Assembly: GCA_028705775.1 (NCBI GenBank)
Contig: JAQWCW010000008.1
Span: forward strand, 29,144-93,143
Length of the DNA: 64,000 nt
Source: Eubacteriales bacterium
Lineage (GTDB): Bacteria > Bacillota > Clostridia > Christensenellales > Aristaeellaceae
Reading direction: 5' to 3'
Shown: positions 43,506 to 53,380 of the stretch, one piece after another
Numbering within the stretch: the stretch's first letter is position 1
Layout of the letters: the number at the start of each line of letters is the position of its first letter
Notes under the pieces: model-generated
Told to the model about the DNA's origin: nothing
Database searches by the model: none
What the model saw: only the letters and a program-made list of their open reading frames with translations
Made by a program: the position numbers and the translations under genes

Positions 43506-44327
43506 ATGAAACGGTTTCAGATAGGCTATCAGCTCTATTCGGCACGCGAGGACGCGCAGAAGGATTTATGCAAAACGCTCAAGCGCCTTGCGGAAATCGG
43601 CTATGACGGAGTCGAGTTTGCGGGGCTTTACGGCAACAGCGTCGGCAAGGTCAAAACCGCGCTTGCCGAGGCGGGACTTAAGGCGTTCTCCGCGCACGTT
43701 CCCTACGCCGAATTCACGGCGAATATGGACGGAACTATAAGCACATACAAGGCTCTCGGATGCAGCTATATCGTAGTCCCCTATCTTGACGAGGCTACGC
43801 GCCCCGGAAGCGCCGGCTTTGCAAAGGTATGCCAGAACATCTGGATTTTTGCCGAAAAATGCAGCGCGGCGGGAATTCAGCTTCTCTACCACAATCACGA
43901 TTTTGAGTTCGTCAAACTTTCCGGAGAATACGGGCTGGACTTCCTCTACGATTTGCTGCCCGAAAGGCTGCTCAAAACCGAAATCGACACCTGCTGGGTA
44001 AAGTACGCCGGCGAGGACCCCGCCGCTTTCCTCAAAAAATACGCAAACAGAGCGCCGATTATACATCTGAAGGACTATGTGGGCGTCAAGGGCGGCGCTT
44101 CTCCCTACGCGCTCATCGGGCTTGACGAGGATAAAAAGCACGACAACGTTGCCTTCACCTTCAAGCCCTTCGGCTTTGGCTGTCAGGACGCAAAGGCGAT
44201 TCTGTGCGCCGCCTCAGACACCATTGCGGACATTCTTGTAATTGAGCAGGACGAGTCCGTCGAGCGCCCCGCGCTTGATAGCGCGGAAATGAGCTATTCA
44301 ACGCTCAAGAAGCTCGGAATCTGCTAA
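43506..44327 (+). CDS. Sugar phosphate isomerase/epimerase (TIM barrel)
   Basis: 273 residues from ATG 43506 (GAGGAGG). Pattern of the AP-endonuclease-2-like barrel: FQIGYQLYSAREDAQ, GYDGVEFAG, LYHNHDFEF (metal ligands), LKTEIDTCWV and IIHLKDYV, ending with an acidic IEQDESVE. Family members isomerise inosose, xylose or related keto-sugars. Its pairing with an MocA dehydrogenase is the classic arrangement. Confidence 0.88.
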   Translation: MKRFQIGYQLYSAREDAQKDLCKTLKRLAEIGYDGVEFAGLYGNSVGKVKTALAEAGLKAFSAHVPYAEFTANMDGTISTYKALGCSYIVVPYLDEATRPGSAGFAKVCQNIWIFAEKCSAAGIQLLYHNHDFEFVKLSGEYGLDFLYDLLPERLLKTEIDTCWVKYAGEDPAAFLKKYANRAPIIHLKDYVGVKGGASPYALIGLDEDKKHDNVAFTFKPFGFGCQDAKAILCAASDTIADILVIEQDESVERPALDSAEMSYSTLKKLGIC

Positions 44328-44341
44328 GACTGCGCCTTATC

Positions 44342-44375
44342 AGCCGCTGTGTGCAATAACGCGGCGGCTTTTTCA
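44342..44375 (+). terminator. Terminator of the oxidoreductase/isomerase pair
   Basis: AGCCGC at 44342 pairs with GCGGCT, followed by a T-run. The loop is long, so strength is moderate. Confidence 0.6.
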
Positions 44376-44453
44376 TGTGCAAACGCATATTTCTAAGGGC
44401 AGGCGCAGCAAATTACCATTATAATACTATATGAGTTTGATAACTTTTTCTGT

Positions 44454-44481
44454 TTGAAAAGTATAACCGCTGTGCTATAAT
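44454..44481 (+). promoter_or_regulatory. Promoter of the HD-GYP gene
   Basis: TTGAAA (44454-44459), 16 bases, TATAAT (44476-44481). Confidence 0.65.
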
Positions 44482-44538
44482 GGTATTTGGATAATAATGA
44501 GCGGTTTTGCTTCCGCTTAACTTATGCAGGAGGAGTTT

Positions 44539-45606
44539 ATGAGCGACATCCCGTCCCGACCAATGCTGATGATTGCTGATTCAGTTGCCGAGGACAGAGA
44601 GTACCTGAGCGACGTTTTTAAGGATACCTATGAGATAATCGAGGCTGACGACGGCGATATTACGCTTGAATTGCTCGAAAGAAACCGCGACAGGATTACC
44701 GTGCTGCTTCTTTCCCTGAACCTGCCCAGCGTAAACGGCTATGACATACTGCGCTGCATGGATGACCGCGGATACCTCAAATATATGCCTGTCGTCGTTC
44801 TTTCGGACGAGCCTCACGTTTTCCCTCTTATCAAGTGCTTTCAGGTGGGCGCTTCAGACGTTTTGTGCAAGCCGTTCAGGAAAGAAATCATCAGAAAACG
44901 CGTTCACAATATTCTTGTGCTTTCAAGATACCGCCACCGTCTTGAAATTATGCGCCAGCGCTACGAGCTGCCCGAATTATCGGACAGCGAAGCGACGCGC
45001 TCAACCATAACGACTCTTGACACTCTTTTTACCCGCCTTGCGCAGGAAACCGACGAATCCGTTGAGCACATGACGAGGATTCGCCAGATAACCATGCTCC
45101 TTCTGACGCAGATGAACGCGCTGCAAAAGTCGTACATATTCAATCCGCGCGACATTGACCAGATTGCCGCGGCTTCTATGCTGCACGACGCGGGAAAGCT
45201 GCTTATTCCATACGGAATCATTGACAAGCACGCGAAGCTGACTGAGGAGGAGCGCCACTTGGTTGAGGAGCATACCATTCTCGGCTGCAAGGTGCTTGAA
45301 ACGATAACCGATTTCCCCTCCCCCTCATTCCACCGCTTCTGCGCCGACATATGCCGCTATCATCACGAGAGGATTGACGGGCGCGGCTATCCCTACGGCA
45401 TCATGAACGAGGATATTCCCCTATACTCACAGGCGGTAGGTCTTTCGGACGTATATGCGTCGCTTAAAAGCCCGAACGCCTACAAGCCCGCCTTTACGCC
45501 CGATACGGCGCTTGAGATGATTCTCTCCGGCGAGTGCGGCGGCTTCCATCCGCTGCTGCTTGAGGCAATGAAGCAGATTTCATCATCCCTTACTTCCGGA
45601 CAGTAA
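44539..45606 (+). CDS. HD-GYP phosphodiesterase with a degenerate receiver domain
   Basis: 355 residues from ATG 44539 (GGAGGAG). Residues ~5-125 are a receiver-fold domain, but the acceptor position reads VLLLSLNLPSVNG, with Ser where phosphorylated receivers have Asp, so normal phosphorylation looks impossible. The HD-GYP domain follows: LHDAGKLLIPYG, EEHTILG, RYHHERIDGRGYPYG, all metal and catalytic residues present. It should hydrolyse c-di-GMP (or a related dinucleotide). It is monocistronic, with its own promoter and terminator. It could oppose the probable diguanylate cyclase at the left edge. Confidence 0.88.
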   Translation: MSDIPSRPMLMIADSVAEDREYLSDVFKDTYEIIEADDGDITLELLERNRDRITVLLLSLNLPSVNGYDILRCMDDRGYLKYMPVVVLSDEPHVFPLIKCFQVGASDVLCKPFRKEIIRKRVHNILVLSRYRHRLEIMRQRYELPELSDSEATRSTITTLDTLFTRLAQETDESVEHMTRIRQITMLLLTQMNALQKSYIFNPRDIDQIAAASMLHDAGKLLIPYGIIDKHAKLTEEERHLVEEHTILGCKVLETITDFPSPSFHRFCADICRYHHERIDGRGYPYGIMNEDIPLYSQAVGLSDVYASLKSPNAYKPAFTPDTALEMILSGECGGFHPLLLEAMKQISSSLTSGQ

Positions 45607-45630
45607 GCATTAAGCGATATTAACAAAGCA

Positions 45631-45660
45631 AAGCGGCGGAGCAAATGCTTCGCCGCTTTT
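45631..45660. terminator. Bidirectional terminator between HD-GYP and GH10 genes
   Basis: AAGCGGCG-AGC / GCT-CGCCGCTTTT stem with loop AAAT; A-run on one side and T-run on the other suit both convergent genes. Confidence 0.85.
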
Positions 45661-45701
45661 GAATATTGAAAACCGGAATTAACAAGCCGTCCCCTGACGA
45701 A

Positions 45702-46690
45702 TTACTTGCCTGCCACTTCGCAAACCCTGTCAAACTCCGGCTTGGAATGCGCGCAGTCCGCGAAAAGCAGGGGCATATTCGAGAAGCCGTCGCGATGAAG
45801 CTTATCAAGCCATGTAACATCGTCGGCAGCGCCCCAGAAGGTTACGCTGTCAATAGCGGAGGCATATTTTTTGAAGATTTCAAACACGTCCGCCCAGCGC
45901 TGAATCTGCTTTTCGCGCAGCTCCTCGCTTGGCCTGCTCATTCCCGAAATATCGGCGCTCATGACGTTCTTGACGCTCATGTCAAGCTCCGTGAGCTGGA
46001 TTCGCAGCCCAAGCTCAGTGTAAGCGCAAATCGCTTCCTCAATCATTTCAAGGGTCGGAAATTCGATATTCCAATGCCCCTGAAGCCCGACGCCGTCAAC
46101 GGGAATTCCCCTGTCCTTCATGTCGGTAATCACCCTGATGATTTTATCGCGCTTGTCGGGGGTGCAGGCGTTGTAATCGTTATAAATCAGCGAGCCTTTG
46201 GGGAGGCACGCGGCGGCATGACGGAAAGCCTCCGCAATGAAATCATCGCCGACGCACGACGTCCACGGCGAAACGCGCAGATATTCTTCCTGCTTATCCG
46301 AAACCGCTTCGTTGACGACGTCCCACTGATAGCATTCGGGAAAATGCTCCGCCATAACGTCTATATGCTTAAAAGCCTTGTAAGCATGGTTTCGCGTGAC
46401 GCCGCGCCTGAGCCGTCCTTGAAAAACCAAGCGGGCGTCTGGTTATGCCACGCAAGCGTATGCCCACGCATTTTAATGCCGTTTTTCTTTCCGTATGCGA
46501 TAAATTCGTCCGCAAGGCGGAAATCATACTCTCCGAGGGCGCGCATAACGCTTTCGGGCTTCATGCAGTTCTCCGCGGTAATGCTTGAAAACTGCTGGCA
46601 GATAAGCTTGTCGTGCGTTTTCATCGAGCGCGGGCTTATTGCCGCTCCGACGAGAAAACAATCCTTGTACAATTCCTTAAGCGATTCCAT
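45702..46690 (-). pseudogene. GH10 endo-xylanase gene with a one-base frameshift
   Basis: Frame 1 from ATG 46690 (AGGAGG at 7 bases) encodes AENCMKPESVMRALG and RGHTLAWHNQTPAWF, then stops after TRLLSI. The next frame (to 45702) picks up KHIDVMAEHFPECYQWDVVNEAV, with the acid/base Glu in VVNEA and the nucleophile Glu in IQLTELDMS. The break is at CTTTTAAG near 46372; one more T would restore one protein of about 329 residues. There is no signal peptide, so it would be an intracellular xylanase acting on imported xylo-oligosaccharides. Either a real inactivation or a homopolymer sequencing error. Confidence 0.85.
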
Positions 46691-46722
46691 AATCAATCCT
46701 CCTGAGCTGCTGACTTGTTTAC

Positions 46723-46751
46723 ATTATACACATATATAACCGCATATGCAA
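46723..46751 (-). promoter_or_regulatory. Promoter of the GH10 gene
   Basis: Minus strand TTGCAT (46751-46746), 17 bases, TATAAT (46728-46723). Confidence 0.65.
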
Positions 46752-46834
46752 ACAACATTGTTATATCAAACTAAAAATGCCGTCCAGTTTTGCCATTTCG
46801 ACGATAGTCTGAGCCTTAATGGTACTTATTCCGC

Positions 46835-46863
46835 TTTACAACGCATTTGGAATAATATATAAT
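46835..46863 (+). promoter_or_regulatory. Promoter of the 1091-residue hybrid kinase
   Basis: TTTACA (46835-46840), 17 bases, TATAAT (46858-46863). Confidence 0.7.
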
Positions 46864-46896
46864 GAAACAAATTAACGATGATAAGGGAGAGACGAT

Positions 46897-49800
46897 ATGC
46901 CTGAAGCGTATTTGTTGCTTTGCAGTATTTTGCCAGCGCAAGAGTCATATCGTTTTCCCTATATTTTGCTCGACATTCTGCTTGCGCTCGGCGCAGTTTT
47001 GTTCGTCATGACCCTCTACTACCTGATATTTATTCGCCGCAAGCGGATGGTAACGGGAAGAATAAGCAAGAATATGCTCCTTGACGCAATCACGAACCAG
47101 TGCGAAAGCAGCATAGCGATTTACGAAATCGACGGAAGCAATATTAAAACCCTGTATTCAAGCCCGAATATGGCAAAGCTCAGCCAAAGAACGCAGGAGG
47201 AGTACGACAAGGATTTGAGCGCCGCTCAAAGCCCTGTATACGCCTTCGTTTATGCCGAGGATAGGCAAAGGCTAATCGAGCATATCGCCGCCGCTTCTCC
47301 TTTAGGTCTGCCTTTCAACATTACATACAGATTCGTTAAGAAAAACGGCGAGGTCGCCTGGATGCACCTTTCCGCGTCGCAGATTGCGGTGAAGGGTCAT
47401 TCGCACATCTACTGCGCCACCTTCTCAAACGCGCCGGACGAAGCGCGCGTTTTTGAGGCGTTTCTTAACGATACGACAACCGCCGTCTATGTGTGCGACA
47501 GGAAAGAGAACAAAATTCTATTCATAAACGCCTCGATGAAAGCGCTGATTAAGCGCGAGGGCGAAACGTTCATAGGCAAAACGTGCCATGACGTTTTTCT
47601 CGGTTGCAAACAGCCCTGCCCCACCTGCCCGATGCGCTGCGGCTCCTTTGACGAGAGCGGAACGCTTGACTATCAGTTCAGCGCCGGAACGCGCGAATAC
47701 ACAATCAAGAGCAAGCTGATTATATGGAACGAGATTCCCGCGTTCATTCAGTACATCGATGAGGACAGCGCGAGAATAAGGGCACAGAGGCTTATGCTTG
47801 ACCTTCTGCGCTCCTTCCCCGGCGGCGCGGGAGTATTCTCCTTCTCGCGCGGCGAGCTAAAAGCCGAGTACCTGAACGACGGCTTCTACGGCATATTTGA
47901 CAACCCGCCGAAAAACAGATACCACATATGCTCCGAGCATTTCTCCGAGCTTATCCACCCTGACGATATAAAGCTGCTCATAAACGAAATCATAAACACA
48001 AAGCGCGAAAGCAGGCTTGCGGGCTGCACGATAAGAATGCTCGACGGCGAAAGCAAGTACAGATGGGTTTTCGTCAAAACTGCCTCTGCGGACAACACAA
48101 GCGGAAGAAGAATGTACTACGCGTCCTTTTCGGACGTAAACGAAATGAAAACGAACGAGCTTATTGCGCAGAGCCGCTACAACAATCAGCTCGCATATCT
48201 TGCATACCTCAAGAAAAACGCGCTCTATTCCGTTCGCGTAAACCTTACTGAAAACGCGTTCAGCGAGGAGATTATCAACGACAAGCGCTATCTGCCGATG
48301 GATTTATCCTCCTGCGACAATGGTTTCAGGCAGCTTTGCTCGCTTGTTCGCCTAGCGGACAGGCAGTCCGATTTTGACAGGATGTTTGACAGGCGCAGGC
48401 TGCTTGAAGGCTTTGATATGGGGCAGAACCACTTTGAATGCGAGTTCAAGGAAAGCATAAAAAGCGGCGAGCTGAGATGGGTAAAGGCGAGCATAGACCT
48501 TGCGCGCAACCCGCTGAGCGGCGACATTGAGGGAATGCTGATTATAAGCGACATACACCGCTCCAAAACCGACGAGCTGGTTCTGGACAAGGTTGTGAGC
48601 GAGGATATAGACTATCTTGCCTACCTTGATACGGCTACGGGAATTGTGCATATGCTCAGAGCGAAATCAATTTACATAAAAAGCCTTACCAGCCTCGATA
48701 TGAGCTACGGCGCGGTAATCGACCGCCTTACGGACGATTATGTAAACGAGGATGAAATCGCAAAGTGCAAGGCGCTGATGAAAATTGAAAACGTAATTGC
48801 TCAGCTTGAAAAAGGCTCCGAATTCTCCGCGATAATTGATATAAAGCAGGAAATAACCAACCGCCGCGCATTCCTTAAAATAACCTCAAGCTGGCTCGAC
48901 GAAACGCACGAGATAATCATGTTCCGCTGCAAGAACGTGACGGACATTCTTTTTGAAGAACACAGGCAGAAGCAGGAGCTTGAAAAGGCTCTTGAGGACT
49001 CAAAGAGCGCAAGCCGCGCAAAGAGCGAATTCCTGTCCAAAATGAGCCACGAAATCAGAACGCCTATGAACGCGATAGTCGGAATGGCGCGCCTTGCGCA
49101 GTCCGGCACAAAGGACCAGGACGAGCTTACGCGCTGCCTCGGCACAATAGAGCGCTCAAGCGATTATCTGCTTTCCATAATCAACGACATTCTGGATATG
49201 AGCCAGATTGAGAGCGGCAAATTCCGCCTGAAACCCGAATGGCACACGCTTTCGGACGTTATTGAGCCATGCGCCGATATGTTCATTTCCTCCCTTACCG
49301 ACAAGCACATAAGGTTCATTTATCCTCATACGGACAAGCTGCACCCCGATTTTGTTTTCCGGATTGATTTGATGCGAATGAAGCAAATTTTCATGAACCT
49401 GATAGGAAACGCCGCGAAGTTCACTCCTGAGGGCGGGGAAATAGAGGTAAAGCTGAGGAACATTTCCGTAAACGACAGCGTATGCCTCGATGAATTCTCC
49501 GTGCGCGATACCGGCTGCGGAATGAGTCAGGAATTCGTGCAGCATCTGTTTGAACCGTTTGAGCAGGAGCAGAACGAGTACTACAGCTCCGTCAAGGGCA
49601 CGGGGCTTGGGCTTTCGCTTGTCAAGAACATCGTTGACGAAATGGGCGGAACGATAACCGTCAAAACGGCGCTCCAGAAAGGCTCAACCTTTATTGTTCA
49701 GCTCCCGCTTGAATACAGGATAAAGGATTCGGAGGAAGTCAAGCCGGTCAAGCCCGTAGAGAAAAAGCTGAGCGGGCTGAAGCTGCTTCTTGCCGAGGAC

Positions 49801-50172
49801 AACGACGTGAACACGGAGGTTGCGAGCAAGCTGCTCAAATCCGCCGGCGCGGAGGTTGCGCACGCGGAGAACGGCGAAAAGGCGCTTCAACTGTTCAGGC
49901 TGTCACAGCAGGGCGAGTACGCGGCGATTCTGATGGACATCAGGATGCCTGTAATGGACGGAATAGAAGCCGCAAAGAGCATACGTGCGCTTGAAAGGTG
50001 CGACGCGAAAAACATCCCTATCATTGCAATGACGGCGGACGTTTTCTCCTGCCGCAAGGAAATGGCGATTGAGGCGGGAATGAACGACACCGTTATAAAG
50101 CCAATCGACCCGCAAAAGCTGTTTGACGCCTTGGAATTCTGGGTATACGGAAAGAAGAGCGGCGCGCAATAA
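46897..50172 (+). CDS. Membrane-anchored multi-PAS hybrid histidine kinase
   Basis: 1091 residues. One membrane helix at about 22-46, then a series of PAS/PAC domains over about 60-690, HisKA with His near 716 (SKMSHEIRTPMNA), HATPase (NLIGNAAKF; GTGLGLSLVKNI) and a receiver at about 962-1080 (ILMDIRMP). One PAS domain carries a CKQPCPTCPMRCG cysteine cluster that could hold a metal or sense redox. It is the intact paralogue of the amber-split kinase at 8727-12935. GGGAGAG precedes ATG. It stands alone, with no partner regulator next to it. Confidence 0.9.
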   Translation: MPEAYLLLCSILPAQESYRFPYILLDILLALGAVLFVMTLYYLIFIRRKRMVTGRISKNMLLDAITNQCESSIAIYEIDGSNIKTLYSSPNMAKLSQRTQEEYDKDLSAAQSPVYAFVYAEDRQRLIEHIAAASPLGLPFNITYRFVKKNGEVAWMHLSASQIAVKGHSHIYCATFSNAPDEARVFEAFLNDTTTAVYVCDRKENKILFINASMKALIKREGETFIGKTCHDVFLGCKQPCPTCPMRCGSFDESGTLDYQFSAGTREYTIKSKLIIWNEIPAFIQYIDEDSARIRAQRLMLDLLRSFPGGAGVFSFSRGELKAEYLNDGFYGIFDNPPKNRYHICSEHFSELIHPDDIKLLINEIINTKRESRLAGCTIRMLDGESKYRWVFVKTASADNTSGRRMYYASFSDVNEMKTNELIAQSRYNNQLAYLAYLKKNALYSVRVNLTENAFSEEIINDKRYLPMDLSSCDNGFRQLCSLVRLADRQSDFDRMFDRRRLLEGFDMGQNHFECEFKESIKSGELRWVKASIDLARNPLSGDIEGMLIISDIHRSKTDELVLDKVVSEDIDYLAYLDTATGIVHMLRAKSIYIKSLTSLDMSYGAVIDRLTDDYVNEDEIAKCKALMKIENVIAQLEKGSEFSAIIDIKQEITNRRAFLKITSSWLDETHEIIMFRCKNVTDILFEEHRQKQELEKALEDSKSASRAKSEFLSKMSHEIRTPMNAIVGMARLAQSGTKDQDELTRCLGTIERSSDYLLSIINDILDMSQIESGKFRLKPEWHTLSDVIEPCADMFISSLTDKHIRFIYPHTDKLHPDFVFRIDLMRMKQIFMNLIGNAAKFTPEGGEIEVKLRNISVNDSVCLDEFSVRDTGCGMSQEFVQHLFEPFEQEQNEYYSSVKGTGLGLSLVKNIVDEMGGTITVKTALQKGSTFIVQLPLEYRIKDSEEVKPVKPVEKKLSGLKLLLAEDNDVNTEVASKLLKSAGAEVAHAENGEKALQLFRLSQQGEYAAILMDIRMPVMDGIEAAKSIRALERCDAKNIPIIAMTADVFSCRKEMAIEAGMNDTVIKPIDPQKLFDALEFWVYGKKSGAQ

Positions 50173-50184
50173 GCTCGATGAGGT

Positions 50185-50214
50185 TTGACTATTGATAGCC
50201 GCTCATTGTATAAT
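50185..50214 (+). promoter_or_regulatory. Promoter of the DUF1385-prmC-prfA cluster
   Basis: TTGACT (50185-50190), 18 bases, TATAAT (50209-50214), about 60 bases before the first ATG. Confidence 0.7.
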
Positions 50215-50277
50215 ATCAGTTGGCGCAAAGCCGTCTTTCCGCGGTTTGCGAAGCCTTACGCGGAGAAAGGATTAATA

Positions 50278-51402
50278 ATGAAATCAAAGCAAGAGCCATA
50301 TGTAATTCCCAAAGGTCCGACGATTGGCGGGCAGGCGGTTATGGAGGGCGTTATGATGCGCTCTCCGGATAAAGTTGCAATCGCCGTAAGGCGCGAAAAC
50401 GGCGATATAGTCGTCAAATGCGACGCGAACAACCCTATAAGCAAGAAGCACAAGTGGATGGGGCTGCCCTTTATACGCGGCGTTGTCAACTTCTGCCTTA
50501 TGCTTTCCATAGGCATGAAAACGCTTACCACATCAACGCAGATGCTCGGAATCGCCGATGAAGAGCCGACAAAGTTTGAAAAATGGCTTTCTCAGAAGTT
50601 AGGCAAGGGAATCGACAAAATCGTTATGGGAACGGCGATTGTGCTTGCCGTTATTCTCTCCGTGCTTCTGTTTTTCATGCTGCCCGAGCTTGTAGCAAAG
50701 CTGCTCAAGAGCGTTATTTCAAGCAACGTGCTTGTAAACCTCCTGAGCGGAATAGTCAGAATTCTTATCCTCATCGGCTATATAATGTTCTGCGCGAAAG
50801 TTCCCGATGTAAGGAGAACCTTCCAGTATCACGGAGCGGAGCATAAAACGGTTTACTGCCATGAGCATGAAAAGCCGCTCACTCCCGAAAACGCGAGGGT
50901 TTACACCACCCTTCACCCCCGCTGCGGAACAAGCTTCCTGCTAATCGTTTTCGTTCTGAGCATAATTCTCTTTACGATTCTCGGCTATCAGGGCGACTCC
51001 TATATCCTTCGCCTGCTCTCGCGCCTTGCGCTTCTTCCGGTAGTTGCGGGCGTCAGCTATGAGCTGCTGCAATACCTTGCAAAGCACGAGAACGCGTTCA
51101 TCCGCGCCGTGCGCTGGCCCGGAATGCAGCTGCAAAGGCTGACGACAAAGCAGCCGGACGACGGAATGCTTGAGGTTGCGATTGCTTCAATGAAAGCGGC
51201 GATTGACGGACTGCCGGAGGGCAAGCGCACTTCCGAGGGCTGGGTCATACTTCCGCCAAGCGACGAATACCTTGCAGCCAATCCCAAGGCAAAGGCGGCG
51301 AGGGAAAAGAGCGCCGCAAAGAGCGAAAAAACGGAGAATGCGGAAGCAGCCGACACGACTGACAGCGCGGCTCAGCCCGAATCCGCCGAGGGAAACGGAT
51401 GA
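50278..51402 (+). CDS. DUF1385 membrane protein
   Basis: 374 residues from ATG 50278 (GAGAAAGG); the longer frame from 50185 overlaps the promoter. The family signature GGQAVMEGVMMRSP is at the N-terminus, and three or four membrane helices follow (for example IVLAVILSVLLFFMLP), with FQYHGAEHKTVYCHEH between them. The C-terminal ~45 residues are Lys/Ala/Glu-rich and low complexity. Function unknown, but DUF1385 genes typically stand before prmC and prfA, as here; the stop overlaps prmC (ATGA). Confidence 0.9.
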   Translation: MKSKQEPYVIPKGPTIGGQAVMEGVMMRSPDKVAIAVRRENGDIVVKCDANNPISKKHKWMGLPFIRGVVNFCLMLSIGMKTLTTSTQMLGIADEEPTKFEKWLSQKLGKGIDKIVMGTAIVLAVILSVLLFFMLPELVAKLLKSVISSNVLVNLLSGIVRILILIGYIMFCAKVPDVRRTFQYHGAEHKTVYCHEHEKPLTPENARVYTTLHPRCGTSFLLIVFVLSIILFTILGYQGDSYILRLLSRLALLPVVAGVSYELLQYLAKHENAFIRAVRWPGMQLQRLTTKQPDDGMLEVAIASMKAAIDGLPEGKRTSEGWVILPPSDEYLAANPKAKAAREKSAAKSEKTENAEAADTTDSAAQPESAEGNG

Positions 51403-52271
51403 CTCTGCGCGCCCAAATAAAGCGGCTCAGGCAAAAGCTGATTAATGTATGCGAAAGCGACGACGAGGCTGTTTTTGAGGCGCGGATTATAATGAGCGCG
51501 CTGCTTTCATGCGACTTTACGAGCCTGCTGCTAATGATGGACGATGAAATTCCCGATGATATTTCGGCAAAAGCCGAAAGCATAGCGGCGGAGCGGCTGA
51601 GCCACTCGCCGCTATACTACTGTCTGGGACGCGCGCCCTTCTGCGGCAGGGAGTTTATCGTAAACGATTCCGTGCTTATCCCCCGCCCCGAAACCGAGGA
51701 GCTTGCCGAAAAGGCGACTTATTATATCAAGAACCGCAACGCGAGAAAGGCGCTTGATTTATGCACGGGCAGCGGCTGCATCGCCGTCACGCTGAAGCTT
51801 GAGTGTCCCTCTGCCGACGTATTTGCCTCCGATTTGAGCGCGGCAGCCATTGATACTGCAAAAAGGAACGCCGAGGCTTTGGGGGCTGAAATCGCGTTTA
51901 TTAAAAGCGATTTGTTCGGCAGCATAGCGGAAAGCGATTTTGAGCTTATAGTGAGCAATCCCCCGTATATTGATACGAAAAGCTGCAACGAGCTTTCCGA
52001 GGACGTAAAACGCGAGCCGACGCTCGCTTTGGACGGCGGCGCGGACGGTCTTGATATTTACAGAAGGATTGCCGAGGGGATTTCCGGAAAGCTTGCAGAA
52101 GGCGGAGCGCTCCTTCTAGAAATCGGGTATGACCAAGGCAAAACCGTACCGAAACTGTTTGACGGAATGTTTGATTCCGCGAGCGTTATCAAGGATATAT
52201 CGGGAAACGACCGCATTGTCATGCTTTGCGGCTTTAAGCCCGACAAAGGAGAGATTCTTTCTGGACGCTAA
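51399..52271 (+). CDS. prmC: Release factor glutamine methyltransferase
   Basis: 290 residues. An N-terminal helical domain is followed by the SAM-binding fold: [22 protein letters not shown] (motif I) and the substrate motif IVSNPPYID, which positions the release-factor Gln. It methylates the GGQ glutamine of PrfA/PrfB, raising termination efficiency. Overlaps DUF1385 upstream and the start of prfA downstream. Confidence 0.94.
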   Translation: MTLRAQIKRLRQKLINVCESDDEAVFEARIIMSALLSCDFTSLLLMMDDEIPDDISAKAESIAAERLSHSPLYYCLGRAPFCGREFIVNDSVLIPRPETEELAEKATYYIKNRNARKALDLCTGSGCIAVTLKLECPSADVFASDLSAAAIDTAKRNAEALGAEIAFIKSDLFGSIAESDFELIVSNPPYIDTKSCNELSEDVKREPTLALDGGADGLDIYRRIAEGISGKLAEGGALLLEIGYDQGKTVPKLFDGMFDSASVIKDISGNDRIVMLCGFKPDKGEILSGR

Positions 52272-53328
52272 GCTTCTGGAAAAGTTTGAATGGATGAAAA
52301 TGCGGCGCGAGGAGATTGCGCTTGCGCTTTCACAGCAGGATACAGCCGCCGATATTGAAAAATTTCAGCGGCTTACCAAGGAGCATTCGCAGCTTGCGGA
52401 GCCTGTGGAGGCGTATGAAGCCTACCTTGCGACAGAGCGCGAGCAGGCGCAGGCGGAGGAGCTTTTGCAGCAGCCGGAAATGGCGGAGCTTGCGCGTGAG
52501 GAGCTTTTAGGGCTTGCAAGCCGCAAAACCGAGCTTGAAACCGCGCTTATGCTCAGCCTCCTCCCCCCTGACCCAAACGCCGAAAGAAACGTTGTAATGG
52601 AGGTCAGAGCGGGCGCAGGCGGCGAGGAAGCGGGGCTTTTTGCCGCCATGCTGCTTCGGATGTACACGCGCTATGCCGAAAGAAACCGCTTTAAAACCGA
52701 GGTTCTCTCCGTCAGCGAAACCGAGCTTGGCGGAATCAAGGAGGTCGTGTTCACCCTTACGGGAAGCGGCGCATATTCGCGTCTCAAGTACGAAAGCGGA
52801 GTTCACAGAATTCAGCGCGTTCCCGTTACGGAAAGCTCCGGCAGAATCCACACAAGCACGGCGACGGTTGCGGTTCTTCCGGAAGCTAAAGAGGTTGAGG
52901 TCAAGATTGAGCAGAAGGATTTGCGCATCGACGTATACCGCTCGACCGGTCACGGAGGTCAGTGCATAAACACTACCGACTCAGCCGTGAGAATAACGCA
53001 CCTGCCGACAGGGCTTGTGGTAACATGTCAGGACGAGAAAAGCCAGATAAAAAACCGTGAAAAGGCTATGAAGGTGTTAAGGAGCAGGCTGTACGACAAG
53101 CTGCAGTCCGAAAACGACGAGGCATACGCCGAAAACAGGCGCAGCCAGGTCGGTACAGGCGAGAGAAGCGAGAAGATACGAACGTACAATTTTCCGCAGG
53201 GACGCGTTACAGACCACAGAATCGGGCTTACGCTGCACAGCATTGACGCGTTTGTTGACGGCGATATGGACGAAATGATTACGGCGCTCAGAATGGACGA
53301 GCAGGCGAGGCTTCTCAAGGAGCTGTAA
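52261..53328 (+). CDS. prfA: Peptide chain release factor 1, apparent CTG start
   Basis: About 355 residues. It contains the RF1 codon-recognition tripeptide in [16 protein letters not shown] and the GGQ loop [14 protein letters not shown]. It ends translation at UAA and UAG, so a UAG-reading factor is present. The start is not obvious: alignment with RF1 proteins and AAAGGAG 9 bases before point to CTG 52261 (then [13 protein letters not shown]). The first in-frame ATG at 52294 would remove the start of helix 1; upstream ATG 52129 is deep inside prmC. It overlaps the prmC end by 11 bases. Confidence 0.92.
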   Translation: MDAKLLEKFEWMKMRREEIALALSQQDTAADIEKFQRLTKEHSQLAEPVEAYEAYLATEREQAQAEELLQQPEMAELAREELLGLASRKTELETALMLSLLPPDPNAERNVVMEVRAGAGGEEAGLFAAMLLRMYTRYAERNRFKTEVLSVSETELGGIKEVVFTLTGSGAYSRLKYESGVHRIQRVPVTESSGRIHTSTATVAVLPEAKEVEVKIEQKDLRIDVYRSTGHGGQCINTTDSAVRITHLPTGLVVTCQDEKSQIKNREKAMKVLRSRLYDKLQSENDEAYAENRRSQVGTGERSEKIRTYNFPQGRVTDHRIGLTLHSIDAFVDGDMDEMITALRMDEQARLLKEL

Positions 53329-53380
53329 ACCGCATATCCTCTCAGGAGAGCAGGCAAACGCTCTTGATGGGAGATGTAAA

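Noticed and set aside
46365..46380. Programmed -1 frameshift in the GH10 gene
   Set aside because: The site GCTTTTA does not fit X XXY YYZ pairing in the P site, no stimulatory structure is evident, and GH10 enzymes are not known to use frameshifting.
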